Shown here: positions 9,200 through 17,663 of the stretch, piece after piece | Layout of the letters: each line of letters opens with the position of its first letter | Position numbering within the stretch: position 1 is the stretch's first letter | From: Pseudomonadota bacterium | GTDB taxonomy: Bacteria; Pseudomonadota; Gammaproteobacteria; Steroidobacterales; Steroidobacteraceae | Length of the DNA stretch: 64,000 bases | NCBI GenBank assembly: GCA_016703895.1 | Contig: JADJBE010000026.1 | Span: 124,001-188,000 of the forward strand | Direction: 5' to 3' | The notes under the pieces: generated by a model | What the model saw: the letters and a program-made list of their open reading frames with translations, nothing else | Database searches by the model: none | Told to the model about the DNA's origin: nothing | Program-made: the position numbers and the translations under genes

Positions 9200-9503
9200 G
9201 CGGGTGAACCTCCGTTGGTTTGGTGACCCGCTCTTCCTAAAAAACGAGTCGACAGAAATGGGTTGTGATGTTTGTCGGGGCTGGCGGGGTGAAAGCCGTG
9301 CCACGGCGGCCGACAAAAGGAGTTAGAATTGCAGCTTGCGCTTGCGGGTATAGCCCTAATATTTAAGCCCAAATTTTGAGCAGGGAATGGATTGGAGCGG
9401 CGGGGGCAAAACAAGACCACCGCGGCTTCGGAGTATTTTGTAGCTGTTCTGGGGAAATTTTGCAAGCTTTGACCAACCAAAATGGCCGCCAGATGACCCC
9501 CAC
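9200..9503. promoter_or_regulatory. Divergent trxA-rho / rhlB promoter region
   Basis: 304 nt with no gene. It must hold promoters for both directions. A plausible sigma-70 site for rhlB is TTGCGC at 9336-9341 and TAATAT at 9358-9363 with a 16-nt spacer; this is a by-eye match only. The ribosome-binding site in front of rhlB is weak. Confidence 0.4.
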
Positions 9504-10829
9504 ATGACAGATTCACATCTTTCCGACCTTCGCTACGATTCACTGGAACTCGTTCCTGAGGTTGCGCGCGGCATCGCCGACGCCGGCTTTATCAAGTGCA
9601 CGCCGGTCCAGGCCAGCACCCTGCCCTTCGCCCTACAGGGGCGCGACGTCGCCGGCCAGGCGCAGACGGGTACCGGTAAGACCGCCGCATTTCTCGTCGC
9701 GCTTTACCAGCGACTGCTCACGCACCCGCCGGCCGCTGGGCGCAGCGCCACCGGCATCCGAGCCTTGGTGCTGGCACCCACCCGTGAGCTCGCCTTGCAG
9801 ATCTACAAGGATGCGGAAGTTCTCGGCAGTCATACCGGGCTGAAAACCGCCGTCGTATATGGCGGCGTCGACTACGAAAAACAGCGCCAGCAGTTGGCTG
9901 ATGGCGTCGACGTGTTGATCGGCACGCCCGGACGGGTCATCGACTATTTCAAGCAGCACGTCTACGACATGCGACACGTGCAAGTCGTGGTGCTCGATGA
10001 AGCCGATCGTATGTTCGATCTGGGCTTCATCGCCGACATCCGCTACATCCTGCGGCGCATGCCCGAACCCGAGCATCGCCAGTCGATGCTGTTCTCGGCT
10101 ACCTTGTCGCATCGTGTGCTGGAGCTTGCGTACGAGCACATGAACGAACCGGAACTGGTGCGCATCGAGCCCGACCGCATGACTGCAGATCGGGTGCGCC
10201 AGAGCATCTATTTCCCCGCGATGGAGGAGAAAATTCCGCTGTTGATCGGGCTGTTGAAGCAGACCGATGCCCATCGCACCATGGTGTTCGTCAACACCAA
10301 ACGGGTTGCAGAGAAGCTGGAAGCCGCGTTGATGGCCAATGGTCTCTCGGCGCAAGCACTGTCGGGCGACGTGCCGCAGAATAAACGCCTGCGCTTGATG
10401 CGCGAGTTTCACAGCGGCGAGCTTGCCGTGCTGATTGCGACCGACGTGGCATCCCGTGGTTTGCACATCCCCGACGTGAGCCACGTCTTCAACTACGACC
10501 TGCCACAGGATCGCGCCGACTACGTCCATCGCATTGGTCGAACCGCACGCGCAGGTGCTGACGGCGACGCCATCAGTTTCGGTTGCGAGGAATACGCGAT
10601 CTCGCTGCCGGAGATCGAGGATTACATCGGCCACAAGATTCCGGTCGTGGCCGTCTCGCCCGACATGTTGGCGAAAGATGTGAAGGTGGCGGCCTACCGA
10701 CCGCGGCCCGATGGACCTCGGCCGGGTGGCGGTGGCCGACGCGGTGGACCGCCGCGCAGCGGGGGTCAGAACCGTAGTGGCGGGGGACGATCGTCGGCGC
10801 CGCGAAGAGGCGGCCCCAGATCCCGCTAA
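9504..10829 (+). CDS. rhlB: DEAD-box ATP-dependent RNA helicase RhlB
   Basis: RNA helicase of the degradosome group. The 441-residue protein has the Q-motif (FIKCTPVQASTLP), motif I AQTGTGKT, PTRELA, DEAD in VLDEADRMFDLGF, SAT (FSATLSHR), and motif VI YVHRIGRTARAG. The N-terminus (THL-like start SHLSDLRYDSLEL) and the position divergent from trxA-rho match E. coli RhlB rather than other DEAD-box paralogues. The last ~45 residues are Arg/Gly-rich, as in RhlB tails that contact RNA and RNase E. Confidence 0.9.
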   Translation: MTDSHLSDLRYDSLELVPEVARGIADAGFIKCTPVQASTLPFALQGRDVAGQAQTGTGKTAAFLVALYQRLLTHPPAAGRSATGIRALVLAPTRELALQIYKDAEVLGSHTGLKTAVVYGGVDYEKQRQQLADGVDVLIGTPGRVIDYFKQHVYDMRHVQVVVLDEADRMFDLGFIADIRYILRRMPEPEHRQSMLFSATLSHRVLELAYEHMNEPELVRIEPDRMTADRVRQSIYFPAMEEKIPLLIGLLKQTDAHRTMVFVNTKRVAEKLEAALMANGLSAQALSGDVPQNKRLRLMREFHSGELAVLIATDVASRGLHIPDVSHVFNYDLPQDRADYVHRIGRTARAGADGDAISFGCEEYAISLPEIEDYIGHKIPVVAVSPDMLAKDVKVAAYRPRPDGPRPGGGGRRGGPPRSGGQNRSGGGRSSAPRRGGPRSR

Positions 10830-10894
10830 AGCGGACCCTAACAGCGCCCGCCTTCGCCGGAGCGGCATTGTTGCCGCTCTGCAATTCACCGCCT

Positions 10895-11458
10895 ATGCTA
10901 TCGGTGTGCCGTAATTCCGGCGGACGACTCGCCGTGATTCTTGCGCTTACGCAGCGACTCAGCCTCGCGCTCGCTGCCAGTCTGATGATGCTAACGACAG
11001 TTGCAAGCGCAGACGCCGAGATCGAATCGCCGCGAACCCTCCCAGCGTTCAAATTCACGGGACCGCGTGGTGATTACTACCCCCTCGCCGCACGTGTGAA
11101 GGACATCCAAGGACCTGTGTTGATAGCATTCAGCATCGACAAGGAAGGCCGGGCTATCAAACCCAGCGAGCTCTATTCGAGCGATCCTGAGTTGCTGCGC
11201 TTTGCCCTCAGGTTTCTCGGTGGCCTCAGATTTGATCTGCCCGCGGACTGGACGGAGAGAAACGACTTGTGGAAACGCTGGCGGATTCGATTCGATTTCG
11301 TTCTTGGTGACTGCGCGGCACCAAGATCTCGCGCAGGCGACGAAACCGATGTTGCACACCACACGATCACTCTCTGCGCCACCGATACTAAGACCAACTA
11401 CCTGACGCGGTCGGTTCGAGGTTCGGGCGACGCTGCGACGCGGCTGACGACCCTCTAG
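10895..11458 (+). CDS. Secreted protein with TonB C-terminal-like domain
   Basis: About 187 residues. A signal peptide ends near VASADA around residue 40. The centre (YPLAARVKDIQGPVLIAFSI, then DKEGRAIKPSELYSSDPELL) resembles the TonB C-terminal fold, where an xGxVxVxFxIDxxG strand is typical. No membrane anchor beyond the signal is seen, so it is more likely a periplasmic relative than an energy transducer. The start is uncertain: ATG 10895 is used, and GTG 10904 is also possible. It ends 1 nt from the convergent nucleotidase gene. Confidence 0.55.
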   Translation: MLSVCRNSGGRLAVILALTQRLSLALAASLMMLTTVASADAEIESPRTLPAFKFTGPRGDYYPLAARVKDIQGPVLIAFSIDKEGRAIKPSELYSSDPELLRFALRFLGGLRFDLPADWTERNDLWKRWRIRFDFVLGDCAAPRSRAGDETDVAHHTITLCATDTKTNYLTRSVRGSGDAATRLTTL

Positions 11459-11459
11459 A

Positions 11460-12131
11460 TCAGCCAATTCCCGCTGTCAGCTCCAGCACGCTATCAATAC
11501 GCTGGAACTCCTCATGCGCATGCGCCGTCCCGTCTGAATCCGGACGGCACACGCCATACACCCAAGCCATGCCCGCCGCGTGCGCCGCATGGAGCACCGT
11601 GCGGCTGTCATCGGCAAACAGACTGCGAGCTGGATCAAAACCAAACCGCGCCTGTGCGCGCTCCCAAAACAACGGATTCTCCTTCGGCGCGGCAAATTCA
11701 GCGGAGCTGGCCGCCTCATCCAGATAGTCGACGACGCGCGTGTACTCGTGCTTGATCGCAAGTGTCTTGGGATGTGAGTTGGTCAGCAGGATGAGGCGTT
11801 TGCCGGCGGCGCGCACTTGCTGCAAAAACCGCTGTGCACCCGGCAGCCAGCCCACTCGGGCACGCGCCTCATGATGCAAAGCCACGATGTCGAGCCCGAG
11901 TTCCTGGCTCCAGAAATCGATGCAATACCACTCGAGCGTACCTTCGCGCGCCTTGAAACGCGGCGCGAGGTCGGCATACGCCGCCTCGAGTGACAGGGAC
12001 TTGCGCGCGGCGTAGCGCTGCGGGACAAGCTTGGTCCAGATGTAGTTGTCGTACGAGAGATCGAGCAGCGTGCCGTCGAGATCGAGGCAAACAGTGTCGA
12101 TTGCGGTCCAATCGGGTCGAGGGTCCGTCAT
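11460..12131 (-). CDS. yrfG: HAD-family nucleotidase, YrfG-like (GMP/IMP)
   Basis: 223-residue haloacid-dehalogenase hydrolase. Motif I is CLDLDGTLLDLSYDN, with the two aspartates of the phospho-aspartyl mechanism. Motif II is LLTNSHPKT, and motifs III/IV are APKENPLFW and FADDSRTVLHAA. The sequence around motif I and the size match YrfG, a 5'-nucleotidase with preference for GMP/IMP in E. coli. ATG 12131 gives the family length; the longer open frame upstream overlaps the divergent PHP gene. Starts are 24 nt apart, so the pair shares a control region. Confidence 0.8.
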   Translation of the reverse strand: MTDPRPDWTAIDTVCLDLDGTLLDLSYDNYIWTKLVPQRYAARKSLSLEAAYADLAPRFKAREGTLEWYCIDFWSQELGLDIVALHHEARARVGWLPGAQRFLQQVRAAGKRLILLTNSHPKTLAIKHEYTRVVDYLDEAASSAEFAAPKENPLFWERAQARFGFDPARSLFADDSRTVLHAAHAAGMAWVYGVCRPDSDGTAHAHEEFQRIDSVLELTAGIG

Positions 12132-12155
12132 CAGCCGCGTATCATAACCGCGACC

Positions 12156-13022
12156 GTGACCAATGCCAGCGAAACCCGGGTCGACTTCCATACCCACAGC
12201 AACTACTCCGACGGGATGCTGCCGCCAGCCGAACTGGTGGCGCGGGCTGCCGCGCGCAACGTCACGATGCTGGCACTCACCGACCACGATACGCTCGCCG
12301 GCCTGGACGAGGCCGCTGCCGCGTGCGCGACACACGACATGCGCTTCATACGCGGCGTCGAGGTGTCAGGCAGCTACCGCGGTCAGGCTGTGCACATCGT
12401 CGGGCTGGATATACCCATCGATGCCCCGCAATTGCAGACGCATATCGACTCGATCACCGTGCAACGTCGGCAGCGAATTGCGGCCATCGGTGAACGACTC
12501 GAACAACGCGCGCGGCTGCCGGGCCGCGAAATAGCGGCTCGCATTGCGACTGCCCACCGCTCCCCTACCCGCCTGCACATTGCCCGCGAACTCGTTAGCG
12601 CCGGGCATGCCAAAGATACCCAGGACGCTTTCGATCGCTGGCTCAACCGCGACAAACCCGGTCACGTGCCGATTGAGTGGCCGCCGCTCGAGGCCACGCT
12701 TGCGGCGTTGCGCTCCGCCACACCGCATATCGTGCTGGCACACCCGCACCGTTATCGACTGTCCGTCGGCGGACTACGCACCTTAGTGGGCGAATTTGCG
12801 ACTGCCGGCGGCAGTGCGCTCGAAGCGAGTCTGGCCGGCATGAGCGCCGCAGATGCTGATCGGATTGCATCGTTATGTCGAAAATTCCGCTTGTCCGCAT
12901 CGCTCGGCTCGGACTTCCATGACCCCGCGATACCGTGGAATCCGCTCGGCCGCTGGCTTAAGCTAGCGGATGGACTCGAACCCATCTTCGAGCGCTTCGA
13001 TCGGAGCCATGTCGGAAACTGA
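12156..13022 (+). CDS. PHP-domain phosphoesterase, RNase AM/YciV-like
   Basis: 288 residues with the metal-binding motifs of the PHP fold: VDFHTHSNYSDG at the N-terminus, LTDHDTLAG, IRGVEVSG, VLAHPHRY and SDFHDP at the end. In E. coli the homologue (YciV/TrpH, RNase AM) acts on 3',5'-nucleoside bisphosphates and trims RNA 5' ends. The start is GTG 12156. It overlaps the next gene by 14 nt and so is probably co-transcribed with it. Confidence 0.82.
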   Translation: MTNASETRVDFHTHSNYSDGMLPPAELVARAAARNVTMLALTDHDTLAGLDEAAAACATHDMRFIRGVEVSGSYRGQAVHIVGLDIPIDAPQLQTHIDSITVQRRQRIAAIGERLEQRARLPGREIAARIATAHRSPTRLHIARELVSAGHAKDTQDAFDRWLNRDKPGHVPIEWPPLEATLAALRSATPHIVLAHPHRYRLSVGGLRTLVGEFATAGGSALEASLAGMSAADADRIASLCRKFRLSASLGSDFHDPAIPWNPLGRWLKLADGLEPIFERFDRSHVGN

Positions 13023-13233
13023 AGACAATGTCGATCGCGATCTGTTTCGCAATGTGCAGCGCCTGCGCGACCTGCGCATCGAGCACCGCGATCTTGACGA
13101 CGTTATCCACCGCTTGTCGCTCGACATCCACGTCGATCAGATACAACTCAAGCGGCTCAAAAAGCGCAAGCTCGGTCTCAAGGACCAGATCTCGCGGCTG
13201 GAGAGCGAACTCATTCCGAATCTGAACGCGTGA
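13009..13233 (+). CDS. YdcH/DUF465-family small coiled-coil protein
   Basis: 74 residues, almost all predicted helix with heptad-like leucines and isoleucines, ending in LKRLKKRKLGLKDQISRLES. This lysine-rich 'LKKxKLxLKDxI' tail is the hallmark of DUF465. Function is unknown. It starts inside the PHP gene and overlaps the MscS start by 4 nt, so translation is probably coupled. Confidence 0.82.
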   Translation: MSETEDNVDRDLFRNVQRLRDLRIEHRDLDDVIHRLSLDIHVDQIQLKRLKKRKLGLKDQISRLESELIPNLNA

Positions 13234-14561
13234 GCGAAACCAAACCAGGCGATCTATTCGTCCAGCTAACACGGCCAGAGGTCCTGGGCGAAGTCGTCGG
13301 CATCGTCATCGCGGTGTTGATTGCGATCGTCGCCGCGCATTTCGTCCGTCGCTGGTACGAGAAAAATCCGCCGTCACCAGACCACCCGCGTTGGCAGATG
13401 CTGCTGATCGAGGCCACGGTCCGGCTCGCGCCGTTCTTCTTTGCCGCTGTGCTGTTGCTTGGCGTACGGGCGGCGCTGGCGATGCTCGAGCTGCACACGG
13501 CGGTCATCGATGTCGCTCTGCAACTCGTCACCGCTTTGTTGCTGGTCAGCCTGGGCATCTATCTGCTGCGCCTGTCGCTCGGACCGAAGAGCTGGGTCAA
13601 GACCTGGGAAACGCAGATCACGATCGTTGTTTGTCTAATGCTCAGTTTCGAACTGCTGGGCTGGTTCGGCGCCGTCGAGCGCTACCTGGACGGTTTCGAT
13701 CTGTTGCCCGGCAAGGCCACCTTCACGCTGTGGGCGCTGCTGAAGGGCGTTGTCGTCGTCACCGGCTTCATGATCATCACGTCGTTGGTGGCACGCGCGA
13801 TCGAGCGCCGCGTGATGCGACTCGATGGCGTGGCGATGTCGACTCGCATCGGCATCTCGAAGTCCGCCTATTTCCTGCTGGTGGGCTTGGGGCTGTTGCT
13901 CGGTATCAACGCCGCTGGCGTCGATATCACCGCGCTCACCGTACTGACCGGCGCCGTCGGTCTGGGTCTCGGCTTCGGTCTGCAAGCCATCGCCAGCAAC
14001 TTCGTCTCCGGCCTCGTGCTGCTGATGGACAAGTCGATCAAACCCGGCGACGTGATCAGTTTCACGGGCCACACCGGCACCAGCACCGAGAACTTCGGCT
14101 GGGTACAGGAGCTACGCGGACGTTACGTGGTCGTGCGCGACCGCGATGGCGTTGAAACGCTGGTGCCGAATCAAAACCTGATCACCAACTCGGTGATCAA
14201 TTGGAGCTACTCGGATCAACGAGTGCGACTACGGTTGCCGGTAATGATCAGTTATCACGACGATCCGGAGCTGGCGTTGCGTCTGCTGATCGAAGCTGCG
14301 GCACAGCACCCGCGCGTTCTCAAAGAACCGGGTCCGGTGTCCCGGCTGATGAGCTTTGAGGACTACGGCATGCGCTGCGAGGCACGGTTCTGGATCCGTG
14401 ACCCCATGAACGGCGTCAACAACGTGCGCTCGGACATCAATCGCGAGATCTGGCGGCTGTTCCGCAAGCATGGCGTCACGATTCCGGTGGCCCAGCACGA
14501 CGTGCGAATGGTGACGCACGCGGCCGGGCCGCTCGGCAATCCGCCCGCCAGCGCCGGCTAA
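13230..14561 (+). CDS. MscS-family mechanosensitive channel
   Basis: 443-residue inner-membrane protein. There are about five hydrophobic segments between residues 12 and 260. The pore-lining TM3 is rich in Gly/Ala (LTGAVGLGLGFGLQAIASNFVSGLVL; split here as two runs: LTGAVGLGLGFG and LQAIASNFVSG), followed by the beta domain (VISFTGHTGTSTENFG) and NQNLITNSVINWSYSD. It probably releases solutes on hypo-osmotic shock. GTG 13230 overlaps the previous stop (GTGA). It is larger than E. coli MscS (286 residues), with extra N-terminal helices. Confidence 0.88.
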   Translation: MSETKPGDLFVQLTRPEVLGEVVGIVIAVLIAIVAAHFVRRWYEKNPPSPDHPRWQMLLIEATVRLAPFFFAAVLLLGVRAALAMLELHTAVIDVALQLVTALLLVSLGIYLLRLSLGPKSWVKTWETQITIVVCLMLSFELLGWFGAVERYLDGFDLLPGKATFTLWALLKGVVVVTGFMIITSLVARAIERRVMRLDGVAMSTRIGISKSAYFLLVGLGLLLGINAAGVDITALTVLTGAVGLGLGFGLQAIASNFVSGLVLLMDKSIKPGDVISFTGHTGTSTENFGWVQELRGRYVVVRDRDGVETLVPNQNLITNSVINWSYSDQRVRLRLPVMISYHDDPELALRLLIEAAAQHPRVLKEPGPVSRLMSFEDYGMRCEARFWIRDPMNGVNNVRSDINREIWRLFRKHGVTIPVAQHDVRMVTHAAGPLGNPPASAG

Positions 14562-14572
14562 CGAGTCACCTC

Positions 14573-14998
14573 ATGGCGATCGAGATCCGACCCGGCCTCG
14601 AGATTCCTGACGAAGATCTCGAAGTCACCGCTATTCGCGCCTCGGGCCCCGGCGGGCAAAACGTCAACAAGGTCTCGAGCGCCGTGCAGCTACGATTCTC
14701 GTTGGCAGACAACCTGACGCTGCGCCCGGACGTCAAGGCTCGGCTGGGACCCCTCGCCGGCAGCAAACTGACGCTCGGCGGCGATATCGTCATCGTCGCG
14801 CGCAATCAACGCAGTCGTGAACAGAACTTGCGGGCCGCGGAAGAGCGACTGCGTCAGTTGGTGCTGGATGCGCTCACACCCCCGAAACCGCGGTTCGCCA
14901 CCAGACCCACGCGTGCCTCGAAAGAACGACGACTGGAAGCCAAGACACTCACGCAGCGAACCAAGCGACTGCGCGGCCGGGTACGGAACGACGATTGA
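14573..14998 (+). CDS. arfB: Peptidyl-tRNA hydrolase ArfB (ribosome rescue)
   Basis: 141 residues. The GGQ motif in RASGPGGQNVNKVSSAVQLR (residues about 24-43) is the peptidyl-tRNA hydrolysing loop shared with release factors. A basic C-terminal tail (ERRLEAKTLTQRTKRLRGR) fits insertion into the mRNA channel of stalled ribosomes. It lacks the codon-recognition domain of RF1/RF2. It follows the MscS gene by 11 nt. Confidence 0.92.
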   Translation: MAIEIRPGLEIPDEDLEVTAIRASGPGGQNVNKVSSAVQLRFSLADNLTLRPDVKARLGPLAGSKLTLGGDIVIVARNQRSREQNLRAAEERLRQLVLDALTPPKPRFATRPTRASKERRLEAKTLTQRTKRLRGRVRNDD

Positions 14999-15030
14999 GT
15001 GCGTGGCGCCGAACGACTCGTTAGCTGCGC

Positions 15031-15504
15031 CTATTCGATTATCCGCTGCAATCGTTCGTCGATGCCGCCACAGGCATAGTCGATCGCGTCCGCGGCTTCC
15101 GTCAGTGTCACATTGCAACGTGACGTCAGGCGCAGGTCTTGCGGTACCAGCGACTTGAATAGCTCAGGTGTCTGCAAAGCATTGCGCCAGCGCGGCGCAT
15201 CCTTGAAGACGAACGCGTGCTGGACGATTTGCTTGCCGTCGACCAGCTCGACCGAGAGCATGTATTGCGACTGCGCGCCATCACCACCGCGCCGCTCCAG
15301 GTAGAACACGCGATCACCGATCATGCCGGCATGCACCGGCAGAATTGCCAGCATACCGCCCATCTTGTCGGTTGATTCATACTGACCCGGCAGGTCCCCC
15401 GCCAGTTTGGCGAGCTCGCCCTCGCGACGCGCCTTGTCGGAGGTACACGCGGCGGTGGTTAGCAATATAACTGAAATCAATAACAGCACGGCTGTTCGAT
15501 CCAT
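15031..15504 (-). CDS. Lipoprotein, possibly CpeT/CpcT-like
   Basis: 157 residues with a lipoprotein signal peptide; lipobox TAAC near residues 17-20. The body (LPGQYESTDKMGG, ILPVHAGMIGDRVFYLERRG, SVELVDGKQIVQHAF) has the order of features seen in proteobacterial CpcT/CpeT-like proteins (DUF1001): a GxY start, a strand with 'xPxx...FYxE' and a cysteine near the C-terminus. That assignment is tentative. ATG 15504 is chosen because AAGGA sits 9 nt upstream; ATG 15513 abuts that site. It is the last gene of a six-gene minus-strand run. Confidence 0.6.
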   Translation of the reverse strand: MDRTAVLLLISVILLTTAACTSDKARREGELAKLAGDLPGQYESTDKMGGMLAILPVHAGMIGDRVFYLERRGGDGAQSQYMLSVELVDGKQIVQHAFVFKDAPRWRNALQTPELFKSLVPQDLRLTSRCNVTLTEAADAIDYACGGIDERLQRIIE

Positions 15505-15539
15505 CAGAGCCATTCCTTTGCAGCAGCGCTGCGGCAGAC

Positions 15540-16574
15540 TCAACCGTAGTAAGCGCGCCACTCAGCCTGGTAGCTCAAACCAAGCGCCATGATGCGATCC
15601 AGCATCTCAGCATAAGCGATGTCGGTCGCCAGTGCCGACTGCGAGAAATCCTCGTCCTCACTCAGGTTGGGATTGGGATTGGCCTCCAGCACGTAGACCT
15701 CGCCGGCCGGGGTCACGCGGAAATCCATGCGCGCATAGCCCGACATGCCCAGCGCGCGGTAGATGCGTCGCGAGAGCTTGTCGAGACGCGCCACGATCGT
15801 GGGTGACAAATCCAGTGCCGCGTGCGTCGTGATGCCGTGCTTCTGTTGATAGCGTTTGTCCCACTTGACCTTGCGGGTGGCGATCGCGGCGGCCGAATCA
15901 CCCAGCGTACCAAAGACCATCTCCCACACCGGCAGACGCGTCAAACGATCGTTGCCGAGCACTGCAACATACAACTCGCGTCCCTCGATGTACTCCTCGA
16001 TCAGCGCATCGGACTTCACTTGCTCGTGGACAAACTGGATCCGCTCCTTGAGTCGCGCCGGGTCCTCCACGATCGAAGCCTGCGCAATACCCAGCGACGC
16101 GTCCTCGGTCGCCGACTTCACGAACAGCGGGTACTTGAGTTTGCGCGGAATCTTGAGTTTCACGCCACGCCGCACCACCGCGAAATTCGGCGACGGTATG
16201 CGGTGATACGACAGCAGTTGTTTGCACAGTGGCTTGTCGCGCGCTAACAAAAGCCCACGCGGATTGCAGCCTGTGTAGGGTTGCCGCATCAGCTCGAGGA
16301 ACGCTACGACATGCTGGTCGTACTTGACGATGCCGTCAAACTCCTCCAGCAGGTTGAAGACAATATCGGGCTGCCATTCGGCAATCATGCCACGCAGCTC
16401 GGCGACGCTGTCCGAGACGCCCAGGCAACGCACCTCGTGACCGGCCTTGCGTAAGGTCGAGATCACGTCGTACTCGGTCCGCCACTCCTCGACTTGCTTG
16501 TCCGAATAACCCGCGAGGTCGTCTGGCGGCACAAGCGTGGCGTGCACCACGACCAGGGTTCGCGTTTTTTTCAT
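15540..16574 (-). CDS. ATP-grasp ligase, D-Ala-D-Ala ligase-like
   Basis: 344 residues. The middle and end follow the Ddl plan: FVKSATEDASLGIAQAS (ATP lid and phosphate loop), LIEEYIEGRELYVAVLGND, and the Mg-binding YVLEANPNPNLSEDEDF. The N-terminal domain (VVVHATLVPPDDL, IVFNLLEEFDG) is Ddl-like too. The terminal motif differs from the NTxPGxT of true D-Ala-D-Ala ligases, so another carboxylate-amine ligation, perhaps peptide or amino-acid coupling, is likelier. ATG 16574 overlaps the stop of the upstream metallopeptidase gene by 4 nt, which suggests paired function. Confidence 0.75.
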   Translation of the reverse strand: MKKTRTLVVVHATLVPPDDLAGYSDKQVEEWRTEYDVISTLRKAGHEVRCLGVSDSVAELRGMIAEWQPDIVFNLLEEFDGIVKYDQHVVAFLELMRQPYTGCNPRGLLLARDKPLCKQLLSYHRIPSPNFAVVRRGVKLKIPRKLKYPLFVKSATEDASLGIAQASIVEDPARLKERIQFVHEQVKSDALIEEYIEGRELYVAVLGNDRLTRLPVWEMVFGTLGDSAAAIATRKVKWDKRYQQKHGITTHAALDLSPTIVARLDKLSRRIYRALGMSGYARMDFRVTPAGEVYVLEANPNPNLSEDEDFSQSALATDIAYAEMLDRIMALGLSYQAEWRAYYG

Positions 16575-17626
16575 ACCACGAGACGCGGACTCTCTCGATT
16601 GGCGTACAAGCGCGTAATTCTTGCCAACATCCAGCGCGCATGCCGCAGGGCATCGCGACGATTACCATGCACGTAGAGCCGCATCGCAGCGCAACGATCA
16701 ATCGCCATGCGCAGCATTTGCCGCACCGTGTAGGCGTCCGTATCGAGCTCGCGCACCACGCTCGCGACCAGTGCCGCGCGTTCGCTATGCAAAAACTTGG
16801 CAGCACGTACTGCGCCCTGGCGGGTCGGCTCGAACGTGAACACCCGCTCCAACACCTGATCGACGTTGGTGCGCGTGTACCGGGAAAACCGCGCAATCTT
16901 GCGTCGATAGTGGTCGGCTAGCGTGCGCCGGTTGGTTTCCGCTGGCTCAATCTTGGCGCGACTCCGGACGACCGGTCTGCGCGCGAGTACCTCGCTCATC
17001 AGTTGATCGACGAATTCCAGTTTGTGGAACGCCGGCCAGTCGGCATACGCGCGGCGCCAGGACGAGTTCGGCTTGAGCCACACGGCAAAAGTCTCCGCGA
17101 AGTCCTCGCACGGATGGGCTTGCGCATACCAATCTCCCAAATGCTGCACATAGCGCTTGCTGCCAGGACGTGCCCGATAACTACTGGGGTAAGGCAGTGA
17201 GGCCGGGCCAAACATCTCGCGCCAGACTTTGCGGCGCCGCAATCGGTAGGCTGTATCAACCGCATGGCCTGCTTCATGGCGCAGGATGCGCATCGACCAA
17301 TTGGCATTGCCACCCTCCACCTCATTCATCATGCGGCGCTCGAGCCGCTCGAGGCGCGGGTGCGCAAGATAAAAGGGAATCGCGATGCCGGGTATACCGT
17401 CGGGAGAAAACCACTCTTCGGCAAACCACACGTGCGGGTGAAAAGGGACGCCGCGCTTGTCGAGCTCGCGATACAGCCGTCGAACACGCGGCGCGATCGG
17501 CGAATCCTGCACCTTCAGTTTGAGATCACAGAACCGCAGCTTGAGCAGTTCATCATCCGCCAGACGCGTCCACGGGCGCGCGGCTGCGCGGCGTCCGGTG
17601 GCAGGGGTACTGGCGATGCGGGTCAT
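16571..17626 (-). CDS. Putative zinc metallopeptidase (HEXXH, Mx1-like)
   Basis: 351 residues. RHEAGHAVDTAYRL places HExxH at residues 117-121. A downstream EDFAETFAVWL supplies a likely third zinc ligand or second glutamate at about 174-178, the gluzincin-like pattern of the 'putative zinc-binding metallopeptidase' family. No signal peptide is visible, so it is probably cytoplasmic; its substrate is unknown. ATG 17626 is used; a longer TTG-initiated reading intrudes toward the neighbouring gene. It ends within the start of the ATP-grasp gene (ATGA overlap), giving a peptidase-ligase pair. Confidence 0.72.
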   Translation of the reverse strand: MTRIASTPATGRRAAARPWTRLADDELLKLRFCDLKLKVQDSPIAPRVRRLYRELDKRGVPFHPHVWFAEEWFSPDGIPGIAIPFYLAHPRLERLERRMMNEVEGGNANWSMRILRHEAGHAVDTAYRLRRRKVWREMFGPASLPYPSSYRARPGSKRYVQHLGDWYAQAHPCEDFAETFAVWLKPNSSWRRAYADWPAFHKLEFVDQLMSEVLARRPVVRSRAKIEPAETNRRTLADHYRRKIARFSRYTRTNVDQVLERVFTFEPTRQGAVRAAKFLHSERAALVASVVRELDTDAYTVRQMLRMAIDRCAAMRLYVHGNRRDALRHARWMLARITRLYANRESPRLVV

Positions 17627-17663
17627 GGCAACGAAGCTTACGATAGGTGGCAGTCGGACGGAA

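Noticed and set aside
9633..10889. 418-codon minus-strand frame over rhlB
   Set aside because: It lies wholly opposite a clear DEAD-box helicase gene and has no family signature.
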